A DNA stretch of 10,096 nt from Tubulinosema ratisbonensis. Its lineage: Eukaryota; Microsporidia; Tubulinosematidae. Made by a program: the position numbers and the translations under genes. The stretch spans positions 1 through 10,096 of the forward strand of contig RCSS01000260.1 in the NCBI GenBank assembly GCA_004000155.1, in the 5' to 3' direction. The notes under the pieces are model-generated. The model had not been told where the DNA came from and searched no databases. It saw nothing but the letters and a program-made list of their open reading frames with translations. This document shows, piece by piece, positions 1 through 8,226 of the stretch. Position 1 is the stretch's first letter; each line of letters opens with the position of its first letter.

Positions 1-399
1 GTAGATTGTTCTTTAAAAACAGATCTTTATAATCTATATGATTCAAAATTAGCAAGAAAAAAAGACAAAAAATTAAGCAAAGCTTTCCGAAACATGTACA
101 AAAAATTAAAAATTTCTCAATTCGAACCTTTTAGAATTTTATTCCGCGACCCTTTGAAAGATATGATATTTGTGCAAAGAAGTCTTAATGAAATTCAAAA
201 AGCAATGCAGGTAAGATTTTTTGATACATATAAGATTCCACATCTAGAATTTAAAGAGAGAATAAAAATTAGTTTTTATTGTTTAGATTGTTTGGAAGAT
301 AAAGATGAAATAAGATTGAAAATTTTTTCTATCCTTGATAATGCTATAACGGAATTTAAAACTAATAGAAAAAATAGATTTTTTGTATTTAGATTTTAG
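1..399 (+). CDS. C-terminal part of an unrecognised protein, cut by the left window edge
   Basis: The frame is open from the first base (GTA GAT TGT...) to the TAG at 397-399, giving 132 residues. The first in-frame ATG is at 94, but 31 open codons precede it with the same composition, and there is no C-rich start element before it. The true start therefore most likely lies outside the window. The visible part is soluble-looking and strongly basic: KLARKKDKKLSKAFRNMYKK in the first third, a mixed helical middle with RDPLKDM and QRSLNEIQKAMQ, and a C-terminus that ends in aromatic and basic residues (KNRFFVFRF). I see no membrane segment, no signal peptide and no catalytic motif. I do not recognise the family. 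The reality of the gene is well supported by its length in such A+T-rich DNA. Its function is unknown. Confidence 0.75.
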   Translation, partial: VDCSLKTDLYNLYDSKLARKKDKKLSKAFRNMYKKLKISQFEPFRILFRDPLKDMIFVQRSLNEIQKAMQVRFFDTYKIPHLEFKERIKISFYCLDCLEDKDEIRLKIFSILDNAITEFKTNRKNRFFVFRF

Positions 400-1930
400 A
401 AACATTACAAAAAAATAAAAACATATTTCTTTTAGTTTATTTTTATAACATAAATACTATTTGTATAATAAATTTATAAATTATTTTGTAAAAAAATGCT
501 TTAATATGTGTGATTAAATATATAACCGTGTTTCTAAAAATTATGATTTTAATAAAGTTGTAAATCTACCACTTTTAAAAAAATATTATATATTTTTATA
601 CTAATAAAATTTTTAGTTTATAAAAAAATTTATAATCCATTTTTAGAAAATATTTTCTTATTATATTTGGCTTCTTTTTCTAAAAATTGTATAGGATATG
701 AAATAATATGCATCTGTTTTCTTCTTAAGAATTGATCTTATATTTACACCTCTTTATAAATTGTTCAATGTATTAGTGCATTAGTCAAAAAATATCTTAG
801 ATAATTAATTTTATTTTGTTTTTTAATCTTTTTCTTCCTTAAAAATACGTTAAGTTAAAATTTTGGTAAAAAATATTTTAACAAACGATTTAGCATTCTC
901 TTTTTCTGTTAAATACTATTAAAAAGATACGAGAATATATAACATTTCTAATTTTTTACACAAAAAATTATTTTTATAAATAATATTTATTTTTATAAAA
1001 TAAAACATTTGAGCAAAAGATTTAATTATATATTTTAAAATTATTTTTCCTAACAAAATTTATAAATTTCTTTGGTTTTATTTTGTATCAACATAAAAAA
1101 CTAATATAAAATAAATTTTTTAGACTTTCTTACTAAAATTATTTTCGATTTTTTTTTGATTTTCTCAATCAATAATTCATATAAATTCTTTTTTTCGAAA
1201 AACTAAAAATAATTCTGTTGCCTATGATATTAAAGAAATGCTTTAAAAACTATTTAATTTAAAATCTTTACTGCATCGTTCTTTTTGTAACATAAATTTT
1301 GAATTTGACTTGATTTATAAACTAAAAAATAAATTAATTCTTATATTTTTCAAAAACTTATAATTGGCAATCAAATACTATTCTAAATTATTCTCTTGAC
1401 ATTAATTTTGATTTATTTTTTGTAATCTAATTGTTGAAAATGGACTTATGAATTAATGTTAAACAACATTGTATTTTTTTTTATCTGAAAAAAGTTTTAT
1501 AAAATAATTCTTAATACAAAAATATAGCAAAAAGCAAACTTTAGCTTAAATATATTTAAATTATCTTTTAATTTACTAAAATTGTAATTTTTATTTTGTT
1601 TGTTTTTAAGAATTAGTTTTGATTATTAATTTTATTAAAAAATATAGATATTTAATGTATAAAAAAAGTTAACTTAAACATAAAACTTTTGCGAAGTTAA
1701 AGATGCAACCACATATTTTTCTAATAATTACAATTCACTAAAATTTTTTTTATCAAAGATTTACTTAAAATTAATACAAAATTTGTTTGATGTATTTTTA
1801 TGTTACATAAAATAAAAATCAATTCGAAGTACTTTTTATAACTTTAAAATGAATTTTCACCCGTTGCTATTTTAAGAAAGAATATCCTTTTTGTGTTAAA
1901 CCATAATTCATTGTAAAATAATTCTTTATA
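400..1930. other. Gene-free A/T-rich stretch
   Basis: About 1.5 kb of A/T-dominated sequence with many T and A runs and stops in all frames. I found no open frame of protein-like composition, no C-rich start element followed by an ATG, no tRNA-like arm set and no clear tandem repeat. It is probably non-coding intergenic DNA. Composition rises slightly in G+C towards the right end (around 1855-1880), just before the repeat copy. Confidence 0.6.
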
Positions 1931-2165
1931 GTTTTTTTTGTTGGCTAGGGATGGAAAATCCATACCAAGATCTTTTGCTATACTTTCTAAATAAAAATGT
2001 AAATACCTAGTCGACGGAAAAATACGGTAAAATATTTTTTCATACTTATGTATAACTCAAAATACTGCGAGCTTTTCACTCACTAAAACCCACCCCGTAC
2101 ACTCTATTGACTGCCTATGTCTACCTTACTTTGCAAGCTTTGGTTACAAGAATTTTTTATAGTAA
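1931..2165 (+). pseudogene. Copy 1 of a diverged inverted repeat; broken gene relic
   Basis: This stretch is clearly richer in G+C than its surroundings and is related to the reverse complement of about 9285-9500. Matching blocks in the same order include AATCCATACnAAGATCTTTT, TTCTAAATAAA, TACCTAGT, CTCAAnATACTGCnAGC, TTGACTGnCTnnGTCTAC and GGTTACA. An ATG at 1951 opens 19 codons (MENPYQDLLLYFL...) to a TAG at 2008. The sense then continues in another frame (2003-2086, with YFFILMYNSKYC) and then a third (LWLQEFF near 2140). Related residues occur in copy 2: NPYEDL, then CFFIIRYSSRYC, then GWLQD. Similarity at the protein level across frame changes suggests a decayed coding gene rather than a non-coding repeat. 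The family is not recognised; a transposon gene is possible. The boundaries are approximate. Confidence 0.6.
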
Positions 2166-2548
2166 AATGTTATTCATGTAAACAATAGCAAATTAAACTT
2201 GCGATACAAACTACTAATCAGAAATCTATCTTTAAAAAATAAAACTGAGGATTTATTCAAAGCATTTATATAAAACATTTATACCTAGACATAAAGAAAC
2301 ATATGTGCTTGAATATATTTTTAATAATTAAGTATAATACATACTTAAGAATTTAATTCAAACATTTTGCTAAATAAGTATTAGATCATAAAATGGCTAA
2401 TGTCTTAATTTTCTCAGAATTTGAATTTAATTATACATATATGTTCAGAAGAAAAAATTTTAATAAAGAGAATTATACTTAATTTGATAAAATGTTTTGT
2501 AACACAAGTTAAGCATTTAATTTTCAAAACTTTACCAAAATAATTTAT
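2166..2548. other. Gene-free A/T-rich stretch
   Basis: No supported gene. The first part may still belong to the repeat relic to its left, but I could not follow convincing similarity to copy 2 past about 2165-2190. The remainder is the 3' flank of the minus-strand gene that ends at 2549. Confidence 0.5.
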
Positions 2549-3025
2549 TTATTTTTTCCTTACCAAATAAAAAACTAAAATCGTAAAAATAAATCCTCCT
2601 AAAAATACCAAACAATGTACAGAATAATAAAATAAATTGCTAATACTGTTTATTTTTAGATTATTAAGAAATAATTGAATATTTTCTTTATATTCTTGGT
2701 AATAAGAATCATTAGGATTGTTTTTTTTAAAATGTAAATAGACTTTTTTAAGATATTTTTGTGATTCTGAATATATCCATACAAATGAATTGTCTACTTG
2801 ATGTTTATGTTGTTTTTCTAAAGGATTTTTAGCAAATAGATCATTACACATAAGTAACATTGTTTTGTTAAATTCGACTAATCCTTCTAAATTTTTTTCG
2901 TTTGTAAACTTTTTTATTTCTATTGTAAAGTTCTTTTTTATGTCATTTAGTTCAGCATCAGTAAAGATTGGGGTTCCTGTACTAATAAAAGATTTAAAAA
3001 ATGTTAAAAGAACAAGAAGTTGCAT
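2549..3025 (-). CDS. Small secretory-pathway protein with C-terminal membrane anchor (paralogue of 6022-6489)
   Basis: 158 residues. Residues 1-16 form a hydrophobic leader (MQLLVLLTFFKSFIS), which looks like a signal peptide. Residues 20-130 are a charged, largely helical, lysine- and asparagine-rich domain. Residues about 134-155 are a single hydrophobic helix with a GG pair, followed by the tail RKK. Read plainly, this is a type I surface or endomembrane protein with a very short basic cytoplasmic end. It shares architecture and sequence with the gene at 6022-6489. Residues 82-125 align without gaps at about 15 identities in 44, with W83, Q89, N102, P104, N105, Y109, K113 and N115 conserved. 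LEGL at 46-49 and MC at 59-60 are also shared. CCCC lies four bases before the ATG, which supports this start. I recognise no family outside the window. Function is unknown, and a host-facing or spore-surface role is only inference. Confidence 0.82.
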   Translation of the reverse strand: MQLLVLLTFFKSFISTGTPIFTDAELNDIKKNFTIEIKKFTNEKNLEGLVEFNKTMLLMCNDLFAKNPLEKQHKHQVDNSFVWIYSESQKYLKKVYLHFKKNNPNDSYYQEYKENIQLFLNNLKINSISNLFYYSVHCLVFLGGFIFTILVFYLVRKK

Positions 3026-3029
3026 TTAA

Positions 3030-3033
3030 GGGG
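3030..3033 (-). promoter_or_regulatory. C-rich start element of the gene at 2549-3025
   Basis: On the minus strand the sequence reads ATACCCCTTAA followed by ATG, preceded by a run of nine A. The same ATACCCC block with A-runs upstream occurs before the ATGs at 6659 (+) and 8949 (-). A CCC-type element next to the start codon is a known microsporidian transcription or start signal. Confidence 0.7.
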
Positions 3034-3420
3034 TATTTCTTTTTTTTTAACTAATTTATTGATAAGAGATAATGAAATTATATTTTCCTATCATAATACA
3101 AAATAAACATAAGAACCCTTTTAATTAGTTAGTTAAATAATGATAAAGGTTAAAGTTTATAAATTTATAATGTAAAATTAATTAAATTTATTTTTTGTTT
3201 AGTTAATAAATCTCAAAGAAAATTTAATTATTTTATTACAAATACCTTTTAATTTTTTTTTCATATGTTTATCTTACTAATTGAAAATAAATATCATGCT
3301 GAGATAATATTAGATTATTACTTTTTATTTTAAAAAATAATATAATCATTTAAAAAAGGAATTAGGCTCTGTCAAAAGATAGGAAATTATTATTAATATT
3401 TAATAACAACTTAAATTGAC

Positions 3421-3466
3421 TGTGGCGCTTCAGCGGGAGTACATCGCTCTTGCGAAGGTACTGTGC
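3421..3466. ncRNA. GC-rich structured island, candidate small RNA 1
   Basis: 27 of 46 bases are G or C, against roughly one in five around it. Two hairpins can be drawn: CGC-TTCA-GCG at 3426-3435, and AGTAC at 3438-3442 pairing with GTACT at 3458-3462 around an inner CGC-TCTT-GCG (3445-3454). Stable short stems in a G+C island inside very A+T-rich DNA are typical of structural RNA genes. It is too short for a complete tRNA, has no T-loop motif, and matches no snRNA, SRP or 5S signature that I know. Strand cannot be decided because the stems fold on either one. It may alternatively be a relic of a longer G+C-rich element. Confidence 0.35.
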
Positions 3467-4360
3467 TTTATTATTTGATTTACTTTTTAAATGTTTACAA
3501 AACACATATTTTATTTAAATTCGTACTCTTATATTTTTTAAGTTTAGTTCTAAGAATTTAAAAGAACATCTGAATTAATCTATTTAATTTAATTGGTTAA
3601 GGTCCTTAGAACCTTCACACTAACAAAACAAAACAAAACCTGAATAAAAACAATTAAATAAAACATCTTATTAAGTTAATATAATGTAGTATTTTACTGT
3701 ATAATTCAGTTTATAAATAAAATTCATTGATTAAAAATATGTAAGTAATTTTTTACTTATCAAAGTAAACTAACAATTTATAATTTTGAAATTTTGATAA
3801 ATTAATTATAAACCTATTTAGAGCTTTGAATTGTCAAATATTGGAAATCCTTAAAATAATTAGAATAGAAAGTAAGATCATTTAACATTTTTACAATTAT
3901 GATTCTAACAAAAATCTTTTAAATATTTGTTTTTGTAATGTTATTTTTGACATCTTTGATTTGATGTAAAAACACAAAACAGGTAAGACGTTTTTATAAT
4001 AAATAAACGTTTAGAACATTACGAAAAATATTTATAGTATAAAAAGACAATGTTTACAACAATCTTTTAAGTAAAAACAGTGCAAAATCCTTATTCATTA
4101 AATTTTGTAAAGATAAGTTCCTTAAGATATGTCAGTTTTAAAATCACAAATCATATTAATTTTGTCAATAAACTCATATTTAAATATATTTTATAGTAAA
4201 ATATAAAACATAGAAATTAAATATCTTTATCGTATAAAATAATACTCGTTATTTTCTCCAAAAAAATTATATTTAGATAATTTTAAAAATAATCCATATG
4301 TTTATGGAGAACAAAAAGAACAACATAATTAGAAAAATCATTAATCAGCAATTTTTTGAT

Positions 4361-4396
4361 CCACATCAAGGTTGTACCTGACAGGTACGGCAGTGG
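4361..4396 (+). ncRNA. GC-rich palindromic island, candidate small RNA 2
   Basis: 20 of 36 bases are G or C in otherwise A/T sequence. The core is a near-perfect palindrome, GTACCTG-A-CAGGTAC (4374-4388). It is enclosed by CCAC (4361-4364) facing GTGG (4393-4396), so a nested stem can form. A run of eight T at 4419-4426 follows on the plus strand, which would suit RNA polymerase III termination; this is the only reason to prefer the plus strand. There is no recognisable A or B box and no known RNA family signature. A protein-binding palindrome or a mobile-element end are alternatives. Confidence 0.3.
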
Positions 4397-6021
4397 TATT
4401 TCAGTAAAATTAAAATTATTTTTTTTATTAAAAAAATCAAATAAAAATTTTTTATCAACACTAAAACAATTATTGATGAAATAACCAACCTAAAAAATTT
4501 GAAAGAAGAATTAACGATTTATATTCAAGATTTTTAATAAATATAAATATTATTTTATAAAATTTTAATTTTTTTATAACCATATAATTTTTTTGAAATT
4601 AAAATTGCATTTCTCTTATATTCTTTAAATTTATCAAATATTTCAAAATTATTTACTTTTTTAATATTTAAGATTGATTTTTTTTAAAAAAGTCTTAAAT
4701 TTAATTTTTAAATACTAATCTTGCACGATTAAAAATAGAAATCCTTTTCATTTATTAATTTATTTTCTATAAAAATTATTTTAGTTATTTATTTTTACTT
4801 TTTCTTTAATTATACAATGTATTATAAATATTAATTATAATTTAATATTTTTAAACTATTTTTAAATAATGATTTAAAAATGAGATAATAAAAATAGAAT
4901 TTTCATTATAAATTGTAAGAAAATTAATTTTATAAAATTTAAATTAATTTTATATTTTATTCTTTGTAAATGTTAATTAAATTTTTAATATAATTTGTAT
5001 TAATTTTAAAAAATATTAGGAATACAAAAGAACATTTCAATAATATTAATCAAACATTAATTCAGTGTTGAAAACAAAATATAAATTATAAATATTAAAA
5101 AATATTTATAAAGAATATATAAATTTAAATAAACCAACACAATATTTTTGATATCCATAATTTAAAAACACCCCAGAAAAAAATATATCCTTAACTAATA
5201 TTTTTTATTTAAGTAAAAATATAAAATATTAAAAAAATATGATTTATCAAAGCTAAAAAGACCATGTATTTTTATGATATTTTCAATAGGTTAGATACAT
5301 TCAATATGATTTACTTTTTAAATTTTATTTTTATAAAAGAAGTTATAAAATATACTCATTCTTCTATTATTTTATTAAATTTCTTAATATTTTTCTAAGT
5401 TTAAAAAGAGTTTTAAATGATTATTTTATATTAAAATCAAAAGAATAATAAGAAATTGTCACTGTTTAAGGTAATAAAAATATTATTTTATAGAGTTTTA
5501 TTTCAAATATATGTGATGTTTTTATTATATTCTTATTTTACTTAATAATTTTTGATTAATAATAAGAAACTTTATTAAAATAATATTTTTTTTGCAAATT
5601 TAAAAAAAAATTTACTCAATTTTCAATATAATTTCAAAAAATTCTAAAACTAAAAGTTTATCATTTTTTTAATTTATAATCAGAAAAAAAGTTAAAAGTT
5701 TTAATTAAATACCAAGAAAAAATATTGTAAAATTTTAAATATTAATTTGATTTTATTTATAAAATTTTTGTCTTTGACCAATTAAGTGTTTAATTTATGT
5801 TTGAGTGAAAATTTTCTTAAAAAATAATTCTAGTTTTGACTAAATTCAATAGACAGAAAAACCTGTTATTTTAGTAAAAAATTTAGAAATTTCTCTATGA
5901 TATTGTGTCAAATTTATTTTTATGATTTTAATGAATAAATATTTATGAAATGAAAGTAAATAATATAATTTCACAAAATTATTTTAAACTATTTTTTTAT
6001 GTTAAAAAGAAAGTAATTTAT

Positions 6022-6489
6022 TTATTTTTTCTTAATAAAATATTGAATTGCCAAACTTAAACCAATTCCATTCATAAAAATAATAAAATAAACAAAAAAA
6101 CAAAACAATCTCCCTTTTCGTTTATAAACCTTAAAATATTTCAAATACAATTCAGCATTATTCTTAAATTTTTTGTATTCCATATTATTAGGATAGTTAG
6201 TTTTGTAATACAAAATAATTTCTTTAAGTTTTACTTGTATGTTATCAACCAACCATAAATAAACTTCTTTATAAATGGAATCAAATACTTTTTTACTTAA
6301 GTTATCGAAACACATCTCAAATATTTCGTTGAAACATGATTTTGCTTCTTTCAATAATCCTTCTAAATCTTTTGTTTTTACGCATAGAATTAGTATCTCT
6401 TCTGCGTCTTTTTTTAGTTTTGTTATTTCTTCTTTTGTGGGTAAGTGAATTATAGAACAGTTTGTTAAGAGAATGATATTAAAGAACAT
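6022..6489 (-). CDS. Small secretory-pathway protein with C-terminal membrane anchor (paralogue of 2549-3025)
   Basis: 155 residues. The N-terminus (MFFNIILLTNCSIIHL) is a short hydrophobic leader. Residues 17-123 are a helical, lysine-rich domain with cysteines at 36, 52 and 60. Residues about 128-152 are a hydrophobic helix rich in F and I, ending in the tail KKK. Order, length and landmarks match the gene at 2549-3025: DLEGL at 41-45, MC at 59-60, W79, Q85, N98, P100, N101, Y105, K109 and N111. The two are ancient tandem-like paralogues on the same strand, 3 kb apart. The bases before the ATG on the minus strand are TATATACCTATT, so only a weakened CC element is present and a TATA-like tract lies close by. 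Its start is head to head with the gene at 6659. No known family is recognised, and surface or secretory location is inferred from architecture only. Confidence 0.82.
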   Translation of the reverse strand: MFFNIILLTNCSIIHLPTKEEITKLKKDAEEILILCVKTKDLEGLLKEAKSCFNEIFEMCFDNLSKKVFDSIYKEVYLWLVDNIQVKLKEIILYYKTNYPNNMEYKKFKNNAELYLKYFKVYKRKGRLFCFFVYFIIFMNGIGLSLAIQYFIKKK

Positions 6490-6654
6490 AATAGGTATAT
6501 AAATACTAGAGTGTTTTTTTTTAGAAGAATCATTAATTTATTTCTTAGAATACTCTTTTTTTTTGTTTAAAAATGATTTTGATGATCTAAGATTTTATTT
6601 TTTTTGTTGTAATAAATAAATTAAAAAAAGTATATTCTTAAAAAAAGATTGATA
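6490..6654. promoter_or_regulatory. Divergent promoter region between two membrane-protein genes
   Basis: The ATGs at 6489 (-) and 6659 (+) are 169 bases apart and point away from each other. The interval carries several T and A runs (around 6513, 6558 and 6598) and a TATA-like TATTTATATA on the minus strand just before the ATG at 6489. Shared control is possible but not shown. Confidence 0.4.
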
Positions 6655-6658
6655 CCCC
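6655..6658 (+). promoter_or_regulatory. C-rich start element of the gene at 6659-6913
   Basis: GATACCCC abuts the ATG with no spacer and is preceded by a run of A. It is the same ATACCCC block seen before the minus-strand ATGs at 3025 and 8949. The zero spacing is unusual compared with 4 to 6 bases at the other sites. The next in-frame ATG is codon 19, after the hydrophobic leader, so the ATG at 6659 is kept. Confidence 0.65.
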
Positions 6659-6913
6659 ATGTTTAACTTATTAGTTTTGATTATAATACGATTTACAAAT
6701 TTAACAACTATAATGCCAAATTATTTTACAAGCGATTCAAACCTTAATATTACAACAACTGTTGATCCGATAAAAGGCTTTTCTGTTTATTATCTTTTTG
6801 GTATATTAGTATTTCTTTTGATTTTAGTTTTGGTGGTAGTTTGTTTAATAAGACAGAAAAAAAGAACCAGAAAAGTAAATATTTCTTATAAACATCAGAA
6901 AATAAGTTATTAA
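6659..6913 (+). CDS. 84-residue single-pass membrane protein with basic tail
   Basis: Residues 1-18 are a hydrophobic leader (MFNLLVLIIIRFTNLTTI). Residues 19-43 are a short serine-, threonine- and asparagine-rich outside segment. Residues 44-64 are a strongly hydrophobic helix (YYLFGILVFLLILVLVVV). The tail contains RQKKRTRK at 65-72, which fits the positive-inside rule for a type I protein. This is the same leader, outside domain, helix and basic-tail plan as the genes at 2549-3025 and 6022-6489, but without visible sequence similarity. A CCCC element directly before the ATG supports expression. Two NxT motifs (14-16 and 30-32) are present, although microsporidia are generally regarded as lacking N-glycosylation. 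No family is recognised. Small size lowers confidence, but the promoter element and ordered architecture argue for a real gene. Confidence 0.68.
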   Translation: MFNLLVLIIIRFTNLTTIMPNYFTSDSNLNITTTVDPIKGFSVYYLFGILVFLLILVLVVVCLIRQKKRTRKVNISYKHQKISY

Positions 6914-7606
6914 ATTTATTTTTACAAATTTTTTAAATATAATTGTATCTTTTATTACCAGGCATAGGTAAATTTATTTTCTTAAATTATATTTCAGAAA
7001 ATAAATTAATTTTGAAGATTTTTCGTTGTATTTCGGTTATATTGTTATATTTTCAATAAAATATGTTTTTTAAACTTGTTTTATTATTTTATCTCGAATT
7101 TCAATGCAATGTTTCTTGACTAAATTGCTCTAGTAAAATTTTGTAGTTTTTCATAAGAGGCATAATCATATCTTATATTACCATACTAAAATCTGTTTTT
7201 TACTAAAAAATATTGATTTAAGTTGATCTATTTAAATTAAACTTCTATTAAAAATATTTTATAAAAAAATCGTTAAAATTAGTCAGATTCTTTAATTAGT
7301 TGTAAGATTTGTAGCCCCTTTTAATTTTACTTTCATATTCAAAAATTTCAAAAATATCTGATTTATTCAGTTGAACCTCACTTTAATACTTTTTTTATTT
7401 CAGAATAGTCTCATTTACCAGAATTATCTTTTTTAAATCATAAACTTTTCAATCGAAAATTATCCTCACCGTCATTGTGAAAGTATAGATTTTATTTTTT
7501 TGATAGTTTAAAACAATAAAAGAGTCTTTTAATCATAAAATTTACACCACTTAATAAATTACAAATGATTTATAATATTTACTCGATTTAGGAACAATTC
7601 AATTAG
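6914..7606. other. Gene-free stretch
   Basis: No supported gene. The 3' flank of the small membrane-protein gene contains a partial palindrome, TACC-AGGCATA-GGTA, near 6957-6971. A CCCC at 7315-7318 has no plus-strand ATG behind it. From about 7290 the sequence is less extreme in A+T than the 5-kb to 6-kb region and may hold old coding debris that I cannot follow. Confidence 0.5.
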
Positions 7607-7759
7607 ATCTTAAAAGTTTTAAAAGAAGAAACCGATATTCCTAAAAGAAAGGGACGAAGAAAGACAACAATTATAACTCACCTTAGACATAAAAGTCTTT
7701 ATGAAAACTTTTTATTTGGCAGATTTTTCGGCAGTATAAAACCTTTTAATTCTATTTGA
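7607..7759 (+). pseudogene. Open-frame relic with a basic GRRKTT segment
   Basis: A frame without an ATG is open for 50 codons, from after the TAG at 7604-7606 to the TGA at 7757. Past that TGA the same frame runs open for about 20 more codons (ATIIPYLIWK). The translation is protein-like, with EETDIPKRKGRRKTT followed by a mixed segment. The KRKGRRKTT stretch recalls the short GRPR-like basic linker of Tc1/mariner transposases, which occur in microsporidia. No DDE residues or terminal repeats can be seen, so this link is weak. It is best described as a fragment of a decayed gene, and chance openness cannot be excluded. Confidence 0.3.
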
Positions 7760-8195
7760 AAAGCAACTATCATCCCCTATCTTATTTGGAAAAATTGTAT
7801 ATTCACATTTTTATAAATTGTTTACTTAACAAAATGATGTGTGTCCAATAAGGATTGGTACAATTAAAAAAATAAACTAATGATCTATAAAAGCCGAATA
7901 GTAAATATTTACCGTTAAATGTTCAATTACCCTTTAAAAGTATAAATACTTAAACATTAAATAAATTATGGGTTCTAGTAAAATCTATTCATGTATTAAA
8001 GAAGCGAGGTAGGTTCAGCAAATCGTCTGACATATTTTAATGTATAAATTAATAATCATTCTTTGAAAGATATCTAAATATAAATACTAATTTTATTATT
8101 TTTTAGTATTTTTATAATCAAATATTGAAATTTATTTTTAAAAAATTTAATTCTTTACGATAAGAAATACATTTTTTGATAAGAAATTTATTTAG
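7760..8195. other. Intergenic stretch before the coiled-coil gene
   Basis: No supported gene. It contains a promoter-like block, AATTACCCTTTAAAAG (7925-7940), that closely resembles the block before the ATG at 8227 but has AGTATA in place of the start codon. A 14-codon frame at 7968-8012 is too short to call. Confidence 0.45.
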
Positions 8196-8203
8196 TATAA
8201 ATA
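8196..8203 (+). promoter_or_regulatory. TATA-like element upstream of the coiled-coil gene
   Basis: TATAAATA ends 24 bases before the ATG at 8227 and 14 bases before the CCCC element. The spacing is plausible for a eukaryotic TATA box with a very short leader, but such strings are frequent in A+T-rich DNA. Confidence 0.35.
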
Positions 8204-8216
8204 GTTTAAAAATTAA

Positions 8217-8220
8217 CCCC
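8217..8220 (+). promoter_or_regulatory. C-rich start element of the gene at 8227-8673
   Basis: AACCCCTTTAAA precedes the ATG at 8227 by six bases. This decides the start. An in-frame ATG at 8176 lies upstream of the element and would translate through it, adding 17 residues of low-complexity sequence. Confidence 0.65.
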
Positions 8221-8226
8221 TTTAAA

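Larger units (their letters stand above)
3034..6021. other. 3-kb gene desert with two GC-rich islands
   Basis: Apart from the two islands listed separately (3421-3466 and 4361-4396), this stretch is A/T sequence with frequent stops in all six frames. Between about 4400 and 6000 it is close to pure A/T. A CCCC at 5171-5174 has no ATG close behind it and opens no frame. A short imperfect hairpin lies at about 3600-3616 (AAGGT...ACCTT). No coding gene can be supported. Confidence 0.6.

Noticed and set aside
116..128. T-loop-like GGTTCGAATT on the minus strand
   Set aside because: It lies inside the coding frame at 1-399 and no other tRNA arms can be drawn around it.
3364..3378. GGCTCTGTCAAAA, similar to the end of bacterial insertion sequences
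   Set aside because: No transposase, no matching opposite end and no bacterial context. The resemblance is short.
3676..3715. U2 snRNA-like string (GTAGTATTTTACTGT...TCAGTTTATAA)
   Set aside because: It resembles the branch-site pairing region of U2, but the 5' stem-loop and the rest of U2 are absent and the surrounding sequence is plain A/T. It is probably chance.
5171..5174. CCCC as a possible start element
   Set aside because: No ATG within a plausible distance and no open frame behind it.
7315..7318. CCCC as a possible start element
   Set aside because: No plus-strand ATG follows within about 50 bases.
7774..7777. CCCC as a possible start element
   Set aside because: It falls inside the relic frame continuing from 7607-7759 and no ATG follows closely.
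8176..8226. Upstream in-frame ATG for the coiled-coil gene
   Set aside because: It would place the CCCC start element inside the coding sequence and add a low-complexity extension. The ATG at 8227 fits the pattern of the other genes.
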